A DNA stretch of 48,222 nucleotides. Origin: an uncultured Ellagibacter sp. (GTDB lineage Bacteria > Actinomycetota > Coriobacteriia > Coriobacteriales > Eggerthellaceae). The DNA is taken from contig NZ_CAKTTZ010000014.1 in NCBI RefSeq assembly GCF_934617235.1, positions 1 through 48,222 of the forward strand. The letters are read 5' to 3'. The notes below the pieces were generated by a model. That model was not told the DNA's origin and made no database searches. It saw nothing but the letters and a program-made list of their open reading frames with translations. The position numbers and the translations under genes are program-made. Position 1 is the first letter of the stretch, and each line of letters starts with the position of its first letter. This document shows positions 9,121-17,793 of this stretch, in pieces.

Positions 9121-9690
9121 CTATTTGAGGTTCTTATCGAAGAACGCCGTGATCGCATTCCAGGGGATGACGCCGTCATCTCCGCCGTCGTACAGATCGC
9201 AATGGGATGCGCCCTCGACGATGAGCAGCTCCTTGTTGTCGCCCTTCAGCTTCTCGTAAATGCGCTCGCCCATATAGCGCGAGTGGGCCTTCTCGCCGTG
9301 CAGCATCATGACGGCGCTTTCGATCTCGTGCGCGAACTGGAGCAGGTTGGTATTGGCCCAGGGGATGTTCGAGGTCGCGTTCCACCCGTCGGTTGAGTTG
9401 CCCGAACGCTCATGATAGCCGCGCGAGGTCTTGTAATAGTCGTGGTAGTCCTTGACGAACTGAGGCGCATCTTCGGGCACCGGATCGACGACGCCACCGG
9501 CGCGCAGGTACTCGCTCGCACGGTAGTCGACCGTGCGCTGGGCCGCGACGTTCTTGGGCTTGTGGAGGTCCGCAGCCAGGGTAATGCCGAATCGGTTGAC
9601 GAACGTCACCTTCTCGTGCTCGACCGCATCGCTTTGGGGGAACACCTTGTCCCATTCCTGCGACAGTTCCAGTTTTTCGCTTTGCATCAT
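9121..9690 (-). CDS. alpha/beta hydrolase with a large internal deletion
   Basis: 189 residues, where relatives of this clan are about 310-340. Both ends are recognisable. The N-terminus has KVTFVNRFGITLAADLHKP. The C-terminal half has RAGGVVDPVPEDAPQFVKDY, the acid-residue region AVMMLHGEKAHSRYMGE, and the catalytic-His region GASHCDLYDGG. The central ~140-150 residues that normally hold the oxyanion strand and the nucleophile elbow (GxSxGG or GxCxGG) are missing. HKPKNV runs straight into AAQRTVDYRASEYLRAGG. The frame is intact, so this is an in-frame deletion and a hydrolase without its nucleophile. It is probably catalytically dead, possibly a decaying pseudogene. It lies 18 bp downstream of the cyclophilin-like lipoprotein gene in the operon. 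Confidence 0.8.
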   Translation of the reverse strand: MMQSEKLELSQEWDKVFPQSDAVEHEKVTFVNRFGITLAADLHKPKNVAAQRTVDYRASEYLRAGGVVDPVPEDAPQFVKDYHDYYKTSRGYHERSGNSTDGWNATSNIPWANTNLLQFAHEIESAVMMLHGEKAHSRYMGERIYEKLKGDNKELLIVEGASHCDLYDGGDDGVIPWNAITAFFDKNLK

Positions 9691-9708
9691 GCCTTCTTCC
9701 GAATCGCT

Positions 9709-10236
9709 CTAGTCATCGCTTATTACTACCTGGACTTCTTCGTCGCCATGAACCCATCCAAGCGCGCCGGCTTCATATCCGACGATCTGCCCCAAGGGGG
9801 TATAGGCCCAGGAGTTCGAACCGTGGAAGATGGCTATCTGATTGCCCTGGTAGAGCATGACGTCCCCAGCCTCTGTTGTGACTTGCCGATTGCTTCGAGG
9901 GAGCGTCCACGGCAGCTCGCCCACCTGTTCAAAGCCTCCATAGGGGTGCAGGTCGACCGTGATGTCGCCTTGCGATGCCTTTGACGCCAGCTCGCGAGCG
10001 GCGTCTGTGTCCGCAAGCTCGATGGTCATGGCCGCGTCGTCGACCTGGATGCTCAGGCTTTGAGCCGCCTGGGCATCAGCGGTTTGCTCTGCGGCGGCTT
10101 CTGGTTGCGACGACGCAGCAGCGGGCTCCTCAACTATCTGAGGCGCGTTGTCTTGCGATCCCTCAGCACATCCAGCCAAGGCTCCCGAAAGCAGCATCAA
10201 CGCAAACGCCAAACCAGTTGCTCGTTTTGCCCCCAT
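9709..10236 (-). CDS. cyclophilin-like-fold lipoprotein
   Basis: 175 residues. An N-terminal lipoprotein signal (LAFALMLLSGALAGC, lipobox Cys at about residue 22) is followed by an Ala/Glu/Gln-rich linker and then a cyclophilin-like domain (PF18050 type). The domain shows MTIELADTDAARELASKA, the VDLHPYGGFEQVG segment, a GDVMLYQGNQIAIFHGSNSW core and YTPLGQI. These small domains occur beside flavin reductases and alpha/beta hydrolases in many anaerobes, which is the arrangement here. The precise role is unknown. The ATG is immediately adjacent to the stop of the acetyltransferase gene, suggesting translational coupling. Confidence 0.8.
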   Translation of the reverse strand: MGAKRATGLAFALMLLSGALAGCAEGSQDNAPQIVEEPAAASSQPEAAAEQTADAQAAQSLSIQVDDAAMTIELADTDAARELASKASQGDITVDLHPYGGFEQVGELPWTLPRSNRQVTTEAGDVMLYQGNQIAIFHGSNSWAYTPLGQIVGYEAGALGWVHGDEEVQVVISDD

Positions 10237-10839
10237 CTAGAGCTTCTTGATCACTTTGGCGGGGACGCCGGCGGCTACCGTGCGGGAGGGGATGTCTTTC
10301 GCGACGACGGCGCCCGCCGCGATTACCGCCCCGTCGCCGATGCTCACGCCGGGAAGCACGGTGACGTTCGCCCCGAACCACACGTCTGAGCCGATGTGGA
10401 CGGATCGGGGAATCATGTTCGCTCGCCTTTCAACGTCCAGGCAATGGTTGATCGTCGTGATGACGGCGTTGTGGCCGATGAGCGTGCGGTCTCCTATGAA
10501 GATCCCGCCTTGGTCCTGGAATCGGCAGCCCGCGTTGATGAAGACGCCCCGGCCCAGATGCGTGTTGAGCCCGCAGTCGGTGGAGAAGGGCGGAAATAGG
10601 CCCACGCCGTCCGGAAGCTGCTCCATGAGCAATTCCTCAAAGGCGTCTCTGGTCTCCGAGAGGCTCTGGAAAGAGGAGTTCATGCGCGCGGTTATGTGCA
10701 TTGCGCGCTCGGATGCGGCAACCATGATGCGGTGGACCTCCGAGCCGGCCTCGATTTCCCTGCCTGAAGCCATAGCCTCGAGAAAGGTCGCCACGTCTTC
10801 TTGCGTTAGATCGTGGGTGTCTTCGTAATAGTCGGTCAT
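10237..10839 (-). CDS. hexapeptide-repeat O-acetyltransferase
   Basis: 200 residues with a left-handed beta-helix domain. Hexapeptide turns run from GRGVFINAGCRFQDQGG through VHIGSDVWFGANVTVLPG to VIAAGAVVAKDIPSRTVAAG, and the end, GVPAKVIKKL, is typical of maltose/galactoside acetyltransferases. TTINHCLD supplies the catalytic His. The N-terminal ~95 residues differ from the usual Mac domain. It transfers acetyl from acetyl-CoA to a sugar or other hydroxyl substrate that cannot be named. It is first in the minus-strand operon, with a strong GGAGGG ribosome-binding site, and is divergent from the LysR gene. Confidence 0.85.
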   Translation of the reverse strand: MTDYYEDTHDLTQEDVATFLEAMASGREIEAGSEVHRIMVAASERAMHITARMNSSFQSLSETRDAFEELLMEQLPDGVGLFPPFSTDCGLNTHLGRGVFINAGCRFQDQGGIFIGDRTLIGHNAVITTINHCLDVERRANMIPRSVHIGSDVWFGANVTVLPGVSIGDGAVIAAGAVVAKDIPSRTVAAGVPAKVIKKL

Positions 10840-10956
10840 AGTTTCCCTCCTTTCAGACTTACCAAGATAGTAAGGAGGGATTCAACCTATAGCTAATACC
10901 AATAATGTAATTTGTAATATGCTTGTTAAGCATATTACGAAGAACGAGGAGAGGGA
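10840..10956. promoter_or_regulatory. divergent promoter region with long LysR-type operator palindrome
   Basis: TAATATGCTT-GTT-AAGCATATTA at 10915-10937 is a perfect 10-bp-arm inverted repeat, 20 bp before the LysR start. A smaller dyad, CTTAC/GTAAG (10858-10874), lies nearer the acetyltransferase start. AT-rich sequence between them could hold both promoters. LysR proteins commonly bind such dyads in the shared region of a divergent target. That this is the operator is an inference. Confidence 0.6.
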
Positions 10957-11862
10957 ATGGAACTAAGAACGCTCCGATACTTCATCGCGGTGGCGCAGGA
11001 AGGAAGCCTTGTCAACGCGTCTAAGCGGCTCCACATCACGCAGCCGACGCTCTCGCGCCAGCTGGCGGATTTAGAGCGTGAACTGGGAAGGCAACTGTTT
11101 CTTCGAACTCATGGCGGGACCGAGCTTACCGAGTACGGAACCGTCTTGCTTAACTACGCGCAATCAATTACGGAACTCGTATCGAAAGCGGAGGAAGATA
11201 TCAAGCTTCCCGAGCGCAGCGTAACGGGTAGCGTGCATATCGCCGCGGGGGAGACAAGGGCGATGTCCACCCTTGCTCAAGCAATGCGGAATACGCGAAA
11301 CAAATATCCCGGCATCGATTTCCAGCTCCATAGCGGCACATCCACCGACCTCATGGACGGGCTTGTTCGCGGGCAATACGACTTCTTGCTCGAGTGCGAG
11401 CTCCAGCCCCATGTAAACCTCAACGTCTTGGAATTGCCGTTTCAGGATAGATGGGGCGTTGTTGTCCCTTCTGACCACCCACTTGCCGCGAAGGATGACG
11501 TGCAGCTGGATGGCATCGCCTCCTTCCCCCTCATTCTTTCGCGCCAGGCACAGCGAGTCGGGTCTCTGCGGCAATGGTTCGGAGCCCGCGCCGGATCTCT
11601 GGAAATCGTCGCGACCTACGGGCTCCTCATGAATGTAAAATGGCTGGTGAAAAGCGGTTTCGGAATCGCCTTGGCATTCGAAGGGCTCATCGCCTCTTCC
11701 GCAGAAGCGAGCCCCGAGGGCCTGTCGTTCGTGCCCCTTGATCCGCCCGTGCACTCAAGAAACGGGCTTCTTTGGAGAAAAACGATGCTCAGCCGACAAG
11801 CTCAAGCGTTCCTCGATGAGGTCAACGCGCTTTGTCTTCCAGCAGGCATCTGTTTCGAATAA
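10957..11862 (+). CDS. LysR-family transcriptional regulator
   Basis: 301 residues. The N-terminal winged helix (MELRTLRYFIAVAQEGSLVNASKRLHI, then TQPTLSRQLADLE) is the classic LysR signature. It is followed by a linker helix and a periplasmic-binding-protein-like effector domain from about residue 90 (GSVHIAAGETRAM, VPSDHPLA). The ATG follows a GAGGAGAGGGA ribosome-binding site. It is divergent from the acetyltransferase/cyclophilin/hydrolase/FMN-reductase operon, which it probably controls together with its own promoter. The effector is unknown. Confidence 0.92.
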   Translation: MELRTLRYFIAVAQEGSLVNASKRLHITQPTLSRQLADLERELGRQLFLRTHGGTELTEYGTVLLNYAQSITELVSKAEEDIKLPERSVTGSVHIAAGETRAMSTLAQAMRNTRNKYPGIDFQLHSGTSTDLMDGLVRGQYDFLLECELQPHVNLNVLELPFQDRWGVVVPSDHPLAAKDDVQLDGIASFPLILSRQAQRVGSLRQWFGARAGSLEIVATYGLLMNVKWLVKSGFGIALAFEGLIASSAEASPEGLSFVPLDPPVHSRNGLLWRKTMLSRQAQAFLDEVNALCLPAGICFE

Positions 11863-12297
11863 TCCACCTAGCTTTTAAGCCACCTACAGCTATTGTTCCT
11901 GGGAAAACGAGGATTGATCCGTGAAGGCCCCGGGACATCTCGATACCCTCATCGGGCCCCCGCTCGGCATCTTGGGGACGGCATCGACGACATGCAGGCA
12001 ATCGGCAGTGGCGCAAGCTTGGTGGATTGCAGGCGAGACAAATCACCCGACTCCTGTCCCACCTGCGACCCTGACGCCATTCCCCGTGAAGCGTCTGTGC
12101 TTTCTCATGAAAAATCCACGCAACGCGCTCGCGTGTAGCCATGACTTCTGGTATCATTCAACAGGTTGCGCTAAGGACGGCGCAATCGGGAATAAGTGCG
12201 ATGATACGCGGAGGCGGTGCATATGCGCTCCTCGGAGTCTTGCTACGGCCACGCTTCAAAGTTATCGCATGCAGTTATTTCGCATAAGGAGAAGTGA
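11863..12297 (+). promoter_or_regulatory. intergenic region with rplU promoter and leader hairpin
   Basis: No gene is seen between the LysR stop and rplU. An extended -10, TGGTATCAT (TATCAT at 12152-12157), without a good -35 is the best promoter candidate. Ten bases on, TTGCGC (12166-12171) pairs with GCGCAA (12180-12185), so the rplU transcript would have a ~130-base leader with a 5' stem. L21 operons often carry autoregulatory leaders, but I cannot match this one to a known class. Positions 11880-12120 hold nothing I recognise. Confidence 0.4.
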
Positions 12298-12618
12298 ATG
12301 TACGCAATCGTGAAAACGGGCGGCAAGCAGTACAAGGTTGCCCCTGGAGACCGCATCAACATCGAGAAGCTCGATGCCGAGGTGGGCGCTGAGGTCGAGC
12401 TTCCTGTCATCTGCGTCGTCGACGGCGAAACCGTCGAGGCGGACCCTGCCAAGGCCGCTGCCACCAAGGTGGTCGCAACTGTCATCGAGCAGTTCAAGGG
12501 CGAGAAGGTTCTCGTCTTCAAGTTCAAGAAGCGCAAGAACTACAAGAAGCTGCGCGGCCATCGCCAGCAGCTCACTCGCGTGGAAATCAAGTCCGTCGGC
12601 ACCGCCGTCGCCGAATAG
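12298..12618 (+). CDS. rplU: 50S ribosomal protein L21
   Basis: 106 residues, the usual length. MYAIVKTGGKQYKVAPGD and the C-terminal FKKRKNYKKLRGHRQ are family signatures that contact 23S rRNA. The ATG follows AAGGAGAAG. rpmA follows after 19 bp and obgE after that, the common L21-L27-Obg order. Confidence 0.98.
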   Translation: MYAIVKTGGKQYKVAPGDRINIEKLDAEVGAEVELPVICVVDGETVEADPAKAAATKVVATVIEQFKGEKVLVFKFKKRKNYKKLRGHRQQLTRVEIKSVGTAVAE

Positions 12619-12637
12619 GTAAAGGGAGGCATACACC

Positions 12638-12901
12638 ATGGCTCATAAGAAAGGCTTAGGCTCCAGCCGTAACGGTCGCGACTCTCACGCACAACGACTT
12701 GGCGTGAAGATGTTCGGCGGTCAGCATGTCCGCACCGGCAACGTCATCGTTCGTCAGCGTGGCACCAAGTTCCATCCCGGCGAGAACGTCGGCCGCGGCA
12801 AGGACGACACCCTGTTCGCACTGTGCGACGGCACCCTCGAGTTCACTCGTGGCGTGAAGCGTCGCGTGCATGTCCGTCCCGATGCCGAGGTTCAGGAATA
12901 G
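12638..12901 (+). CDS. rpmA: 50S ribosomal protein L27
   Basis: 87 residues. MAHKKGLGSSRNGRDSHAQR is the conserved N-terminal arm that reaches the peptidyl-transferase centre. GQHVRTGNVIVRQRG and FHPGENVGRGKDDTLFA follow. The protein begins directly with MAHKKG, so it lacks the N-terminal cleaved extension seen in Firmicutes L27. A strong terminator lies 40 bp downstream. Confidence 0.98.
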   Translation: MAHKKGLGSSRNGRDSHAQRLGVKMFGGQHVRTGNVIVRQRGTKFHPGENVGRGKDDTLFALCDGTLEFTRGVKRRVHVRPDAEVQE

Positions 12902-12939
12902 CACGCTACCGCGCAATCAGCATAGATAGTCGGTTTTCG

Positions 12940-12975
12940 AGGCGCCCCCTGCATATCAGAGGGCGCCTTTCGTTT
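12940..12975 (+). terminator. Rho-independent terminator after rpmA
   Basis: AGGCGCCC (12940-12947) pairs with GGGCGCCT (12961-12968), followed by TTCGTTT. It separates the ribosomal-protein pair from obgE. Confidence 0.8.
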
Positions 12976-13031
12976 ACAATCCAGACAACGCGGGCACCCA
13001 TGAAGCCCGCACTGTTCGCGAAGGATCACCC

Positions 13032-14423
13032 ATGTTCGTAGACAAGGTACGCATATATGTCAAAGGCGGCGACGGCGGCGCGGGCTGCATGTCGTTCCGC
13101 CGCGAGGCCCATGTTCCCAAAGGCGGTCCCGACGGCGGCGATGGCGGACACGGCGGCAATGTCGTCATCCAGGCCGACCTGGGCGTCTCGTCGCTGATCG
13201 ACTACCGTTTCAAGCACCACTTCAAGGCCGAGCGCGGCACGCACGGGAAGGGCTCGCGCATGCGCGGCGCCGACGGCGAGGACATGATCTTGAAGGTGCC
13301 CGTGGGCACGGTGGTTCACGAGTATTTCGAGGATACTAAGGAAACGGGCGAGCTCATTGCCGACCTCACGCACGACGGCGAGCGCATCACCGTGGCGCTT
13401 GGCGGCGTCGGCGGCCGCGGCAACGTGCACTTCGTCACCTCGACCAGGCGCGCTCCCGCGTTCGCCGAGCTGGGCGAGCCGGCGCAGGACCAATGGGTCG
13501 AGCTCGAGATGAAGCTTATGGCCGACGCGGCGCTTGTAGGCATGCCGTCGGCGGGGAAGTCCTCGCTCATTTCGAAAATCTCGGCTGCGCGACCGAAGAT
13601 CGGCGACTACCCGTTCACGACGCTTGTCCCGAATTTGGGTGTGGCGACGAGCGGCGATTTGAGCTTCGTCGTCGCCGACGTTCCCGGCCTGATCGAGGGC
13701 GCGCACGAAGGTCGCGGCCTCGGACATGAGTTCCTCCGCCATATTGAGCGTACCGCGCTCATCGTGCACGTGGTCGACCTCACGGGCGACTATGAGGGAC
13801 GCGATCCCCTGCACGACTACGAGGTGATCAACCGCGAGCTCGAGTTGTACGCGAGCGACCTTGCTTCCCGCCCGCGCATCGTCGTGGCCAACAAGATCGA
13901 CGTTGCCGGTACCGAAGAGGTTTGCAAGAAGCTTGCCGAGCGCGTGCGCGCCGATTCCATCGCAGCTGCCGGCGGCGACGAGTTTGCGGACAGCCCCATC
14001 GACCCGAAGCTTTACCGCATCAGCGCACTTACGGGCAAGGGGGTCGATTCGCTTAAGGCCGCCATCGCGACGAAGGTGCACGAGCTGCGCGAGGAAGCCC
14101 GCGCGAATGCCGCTGACCAGCCGGAATTCGAGCACGTGTGGGAACACAAGCGCGAGATGCGCGACCGCCGCTTCACCGTGCGCAAACTCTCCGACGGCGT
14201 CTTCCGTGTGGAAGGCGGCCAGGTCGAGCGCATGGTCATCCAGACAGACTGGGAAAACGAGGACGCCATCGCCTTTTTGCAGCATCGCTTCAAGCGCATC
14301 GGCGTGGAAGATGCGCTCGCGAAGGCGGGCGCGCGCAACGGCGACGAGATTCGCATCGTGGGACGCGCCTTCGAGTTCGAGTCGGCGCTGGCGGAAGACG
14401 CATTCGAGGAGCTTGACATCTAA
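13032..14423 (+). CDS. obgE: Obg family GTPase (ribosome assembly)
   Basis: 463 residues. The glycine-rich Obg fold occupies residues 1-~158 (KGGDGGAGCMSFRREAHVPKGGPDGG, cut here in two overlapping Gly runs). The G domain follows, with G1 GMPSAGKSSLIS near residue 170, TTLVPNLGV, DVPGLIEGAHEG and NKID. A C-terminal OCT domain (~residues 350-430) includes FRVEGGQVERMV. It acts in 50S maturation and stress control. Its TAA overlaps the proB ATG by one base, so the two are co-translated. Confidence 0.97.
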   Translation: MFVDKVRIYVKGGDGGAGCMSFRREAHVPKGGPDGGDGGHGGNVVIQADLGVSSLIDYRFKHHFKAERGTHGKGSRMRGADGEDMILKVPVGTVVHEYFEDTKETGELIADLTHDGERITVALGGVGGRGNVHFVTSTRRAPAFAELGEPAQDQWVELEMKLMADAALVGMPSAGKSSLISKISAARPKIGDYPFTTLVPNLGVATSGDLSFVVADVPGLIEGAHEGRGLGHEFLRHIERTALIVHVVDLTGDYEGRDPLHDYEVINRELELYASDLASRPRIVVANKIDVAGTEEVCKKLAERVRADSIAAAGGDEFADSPIDPKLYRISALTGKGVDSLKAAIATKVHELREEARANAADQPEFEHVWEHKREMRDRRFTVRKLSDGVFRVEGGQVERMVIQTDWENEDAIAFLQHRFKRIGVEDALAKAGARNGDEIRIVGRAFEFESALAEDAFEELDI

Positions 14424-15682
14424 TGGACGAGGCCAAGACCGACATCACCGCAGTGGCCGAGGGGCACGAGACTTGCGATGGGCATGACGCCCGCGAGGCA
14501 AGTGACGCCCGCGGGGCGTGCGGTGCCAGCAGCGCCAGCGAGACTCGCGAGGGACGCCTTCCCGCCCACCTGCGCCCGCTCGTGGTTAAGATAGGTTCCT
14601 CAACGCTCACCACGTCTGAGAGCAAGATCGACTACGCGTTCCTCGACGACGTCGCTCGCCAGATCACCCGCGTGCGCGAGGCGGGTTTCTCGCCCATTAT
14701 CGTGACGAGCGCGGCCATCGCGTGCGGGCTCGAGGCGCTTGGCATCGAGCGGCGGCCCACCGACATGCCAAGCCTTCAGGCGGCGGCCTCGGTGGGGCAA
14801 AGCGCGCTGTCGGCAGGCTATGCCCGAGCGTTCGCCCAGCATGGGATTACCACGTCACTTGTTCTTTTGACCAGGCGCGACACCGCCGACCGCACAGCGT
14901 ATCTCCATGCGCGCGACACGCTTTCCCGCTTGCTCGAGATGGGGGTCGTGCCCATCGTGAACGAGAACGACACGGTCTCGGTCGAGCAGATCCGCTTCGG
15001 CGACAACGATACGCTCGCGGCGCTCGTCGCCTGCCTCGTCGAGGCGGAGCTTATGGTGATCCTCTCTGACATCGACGGCCTCTACGACGCGAACCCGACG
15101 AAGGTCGAGGGCGCGCACCTGATCGAGTGCGTCGATCGAATCGATGAGAGCATCATGGGCGTTGCGGGGGATGCGGGAAGCGTCGTCGGCTCGGGCGGTA
15201 TGATCACCAAGATCAAGGCCGCGCGCGTGCTCATGGCGGCGGGCATTCCCATGACCATCTGCCTCGGGCATGCCCCCGACGCCATCGTGCATGCCGCTCT
15301 CGGCGAGCGCATCGGGACGCGTTTTGCGGCGAGCGAACGCCCGCACGAGATCACGCCGCGCAAGCTTTGGATTGCGCTCGGCGATTCGGCCCGTGGAGCA
15401 CTTATCGTCGACGACGGCGCGAAGCAAGCGCTGCTCCACCGCGGCAGCTCGCTTCTCTCGGTGGGCATCTCCCGTGTCGAGGGGCGCTTCAACGACGACG
15501 ACATCGTCGATGTGAAAGACGCGACGGGCCACGTGATCGCACGCGGTCGCACGGCGTTCTCGAGCGACGAGGTGGAACTTGCTTGCGGGCGCACGCGCGA
15601 GGAACTCGAGCGCAACCGCTTGCTTGCGGCGTTCGCCGAAAAGCCGGTCGTCCACCGCGACGAGCTCATTGCCTTCGAGTAG
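14423..15682 (+). CDS. proB: glutamate 5-kinase
   Basis: 419 residues. This enzyme phosphorylates glutamate in the first step of proline synthesis. The amino-acid-kinase domain has VVKIGSSTLT, the ITRVREAGFSPIIVTSAAIA segment, the NENDTVSVEQIRFGDNDTL substrate site, and SDIDGLYDANP. GTGGM-like Mg-ATP residues appear as VGSGGMITKIKAA. A C-terminal PUA domain (~residues 305-400) follows. The first ~48 residues are a Glu/Ala/Asp-rich extension unusual for the family. The ATG overlapping the obgE stop makes the extension plausible, since no internal start has a ribosome-binding site. Confidence 0.95.
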   Translation: MDEAKTDITAVAEGHETCDGHDAREASDARGACGASSASETREGRLPAHLRPLVVKIGSSTLTTSESKIDYAFLDDVARQITRVREAGFSPIIVTSAAIACGLEALGIERRPTDMPSLQAAASVGQSALSAGYARAFAQHGITTSLVLLTRRDTADRTAYLHARDTLSRLLEMGVVPIVNENDTVSVEQIRFGDNDTLAALVACLVEAELMVILSDIDGLYDANPTKVEGAHLIECVDRIDESIMGVAGDAGSVVGSGGMITKIKAARVLMAAGIPMTICLGHAPDAIVHAALGERIGTRFAASERPHEITPRKLWIALGDSARGALIVDDGAKQALLHRGSSLLSVGISRVEGRFNDDDIVDVKDATGHVIARGRTAFSSDEVELACGRTREELERNRLLAAFAEKPVVHRDELIAFE

Positions 15683-15756
15683 CGCATGACTGGAAAACGT
15701 CCCAACTAGCAGGGATTATCGCAGGGAAACAGAACGGGCGAGAGGAAGGTTCAGGC

Positions 15757-17061
15757 ATGTACGAAGAGATCGAGATGCTCGCCAAGCAGGCTCGTGCGGC
15801 GAGTGTCCGCTTGGCCCAGAAAAGCGACGAGGAACGCAACGGCGCCCTGCGCGCTACGGCCTGCGCGCTGCGTGCGAGCGCGCCTGAGATTCTCGAGGCG
15901 AATGCGGCAGACGTTGCCGCCGCCCGCGAGAAGGGCACGAAGGAGAGCCTCATCGACAGGCTCGCGCTCGACGACGCGCGCGTTCGCGATATCGCGTCTG
16001 CGCTTGAAAGCCTTGCCGAGCTTCCCGACCCGCTCGGGCGCACCCTTGAGCAGCGCACGCTCGAATCGGGAATCCGCCTCGAGCGTGTGAGCGTCCCCTT
16101 AGGCGTTGTCGCCGTCGTGTACGAGGCGCGTCCGAACGTGACTGCCGATGCTGCCGGCATCTGCCTGAAGTCGGGCAACGCCTGTGTTTTGCGCGGTGGC
16201 TCGATGGCGGCACGCTCGTGTGCGGCCATCGCTTCTGTGCTCGCGCGCGCGGCTGAGGAAGCGGGCATGCCCGAGGGCTCGATCGGCATCGTTGCCTCGA
16301 CCGACCGTGCGGCGACCGACGTCCTCATGGGGCTTCACGGCCTGATCGACGTGCTCGTTCCCCGCGGTGGCGCAGGGCTTATCCGCCACTGCGTGGAGAC
16401 CGCCAAAGTCCCCGTCATCGAGACGGGGACGGGAAACTGCCACGTCTACGTGCACGAATCCGCCGACTTCGACATGGCGCGCAAGATTCTCGTGAACGCG
16501 AAGTGCCGACGCTTCGGGGTTTGCAACGCGTGCGAGACGCTGCTTGTCGATGCGTCCGTCGCCGGCGAGTTCCTCCCCGAGGCGCTCTCCGAGCTTGCCG
16601 ATCGCGGGGTGGTGATCCACGCCGATGAGCAGGCGTGCGAGGCGGCGCTTGCCGCAGGGGCCGCGCGCGGACAGGCGCAAAGCGCGCTTCGCGTCGACCG
16701 CGCGAGCGAGCAAGATTGGGAAACCGAGTACTTAGGGCCCGAAATTGCCGTGAAGTGCGTCGCGGGTATCGATGAGGCCATCGCTCATGTGAACCGCTAC
16801 GGCACGATGCACTCGGAAGCCATCGTGGCGAACCCGAGCGACCCTGCGGGCGCTTTGGCAATCGAGCGCTTCTTAAACGAAGTCGACGCGGCGGCCGTGT
16901 ATGCGAACGCCTCGACGGCTTTCACGGACGGCGGCATGTTCGGCCTCGGCGCCGAAATCGGTATCTCCACGCAGAAGCTTCACGTGCGCGGCCCCTTCGC
17001 AACTGAGGGGCTCACTTCGAGCAAGTACGTGCTGCGTGGTGACGGCCAGGTGAGGGCTTAA
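15757..17061 (+). CDS. proA: gamma-glutamyl phosphate reductase
   Basis: 434 residues. It reduces glutamyl-5-phosphate with NADPH to the semialdehyde. The aldehyde-dehydrogenase fold includes PLGVVAVVYEARPNVTADAA, the CRRFGVCNACETLLVD active-site Cys, and the C-terminal GLGAEIGISTQKLHVRGP signature. The open frame extends upstream into proB, but the ATG at 15757 has GAGAGGAAGG in front and gives the standard N-terminus (MYEEIEMLAKQARAAS). It lies 74 bp after proB. Confidence 0.96.
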   Translation: MYEEIEMLAKQARAASVRLAQKSDEERNGALRATACALRASAPEILEANAADVAAAREKGTKESLIDRLALDDARVRDIASALESLAELPDPLGRTLEQRTLESGIRLERVSVPLGVVAVVYEARPNVTADAAGICLKSGNACVLRGGSMAARSCAAIASVLARAAEEAGMPEGSIGIVASTDRAATDVLMGLHGLIDVLVPRGGAGLIRHCVETAKVPVIETGTGNCHVYVHESADFDMARKILVNAKCRRFGVCNACETLLVDASVAGEFLPEALSELADRGVVIHADEQACEAALAAGAARGQAQSALRVDRASEQDWETEYLGPEIAVKCVAGIDEAIAHVNRYGTMHSEAIVANPSDPAGALAIERFLNEVDAAAVYANASTAFTDGGMFGLGAEIGISTQKLHVRGPFATEGLTSSKYVLRGDGQVRA

Positions 17062-17064
17062 CGC

Positions 17065-17790
17065 ATGGGTGACCAAACGCTGGCTGGCGAATCGAACGCG
17101 TCCGGGATGCACCCCGATCAGGCGACCTCGCGCCGTATGCCCGTCGTGTGCGAGCGCTTCGATGATCTGGGGGCAAATGGCGCACCAGCGCGTCTGGGCA
17201 TCATGGGCGGCACTTTCGATCCCGTCCATATCGGGCATTTGGCCTGCGCCGAGCAGGTGCGCGAGGCCTACGGGCTCGATGCGGTGGTGTTCATCCCCGC
17301 CGGCAATCCCGTCTTCAAACGCGATCGGGACATCACGCCCGCGAGCGACCGGCTCGCCATGTGCCGTCTTGCGACCGAGAGCAACCCTGCCTTCGACGTG
17401 AGCTCGCTGGAGATCGAGCGCGGCGGCGACACCTATACCGTCGACACGTTGCGCGAGCTGCGGGCGCATTACCCCGACAATGTCGAGCTCGTGTTCATCA
17501 CGGGCGCCGATGCGGTCGCGAAGATCTTCCGTTGGCACGAAAGCGAGGCGGTCGCGGGACTCGCGCGCTTCGTCGCCGTGACGCGGCCGGGTTATCCGCT
17601 TGACGACGAGATGCGCGCCACCTTCGAGGAAAGCCCCTTTACGGTGGAGTTTCTCGAAATCACGGGGCTGTCGGTTTCCTCAAGCGACCTGCGCCGCCGC
17701 GTCAGCGAGGGCAAATCAATCAGATACCTCACCATGTCGCGCGTGCGCGATTACGTATGCGAGCATGGATTGTACCGAAAGGAGCATTAA
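17065..17790 (+). CDS. nadD: nicotinate-nucleotide adenylyltransferase
   Basis: 241 residues. It makes deamido-NAD from nicotinate mononucleotide and ATP. Motifs: GIMGGTFDPVHIGHL (nucleotidyltransferase HxGH), FIPAGNPVFKRD, FITGADAVAKIFRWH, and the C-terminal SVSSSDLRRRVSEGKSIRYL. About 45 residues precede the first strand, longer than usual. The ATG lies 3 bp after the proA stop, which favours the long form. yqeK and rsfS follow, the standard order. Confidence 0.95.
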   Translation: MGDQTLAGESNASGMHPDQATSRRMPVVCERFDDLGANGAPARLGIMGGTFDPVHIGHLACAEQVREAYGLDAVVFIPAGNPVFKRDRDITPASDRLAMCRLATESNPAFDVSSLEIERGGDTYTVDTLRELRAHYPDNVELVFITGADAVAKIFRWHESEAVAGLARFVAVTRPGYPLDDEMRATFEESPFTVEFLEITGLSVSSSDLRRRVSEGKSIRYLTMSRVRDYVCEHGLYRKEH

Positions 17791-17793
17791 ACG

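Noticed and set aside
15367..15756. 130-residue N-terminal extension of ProA
   Set aside because: It overlaps the 3' end of proB in another frame. The ATG at 15757 has a ribosome-binding site and gives the standard N-terminus.
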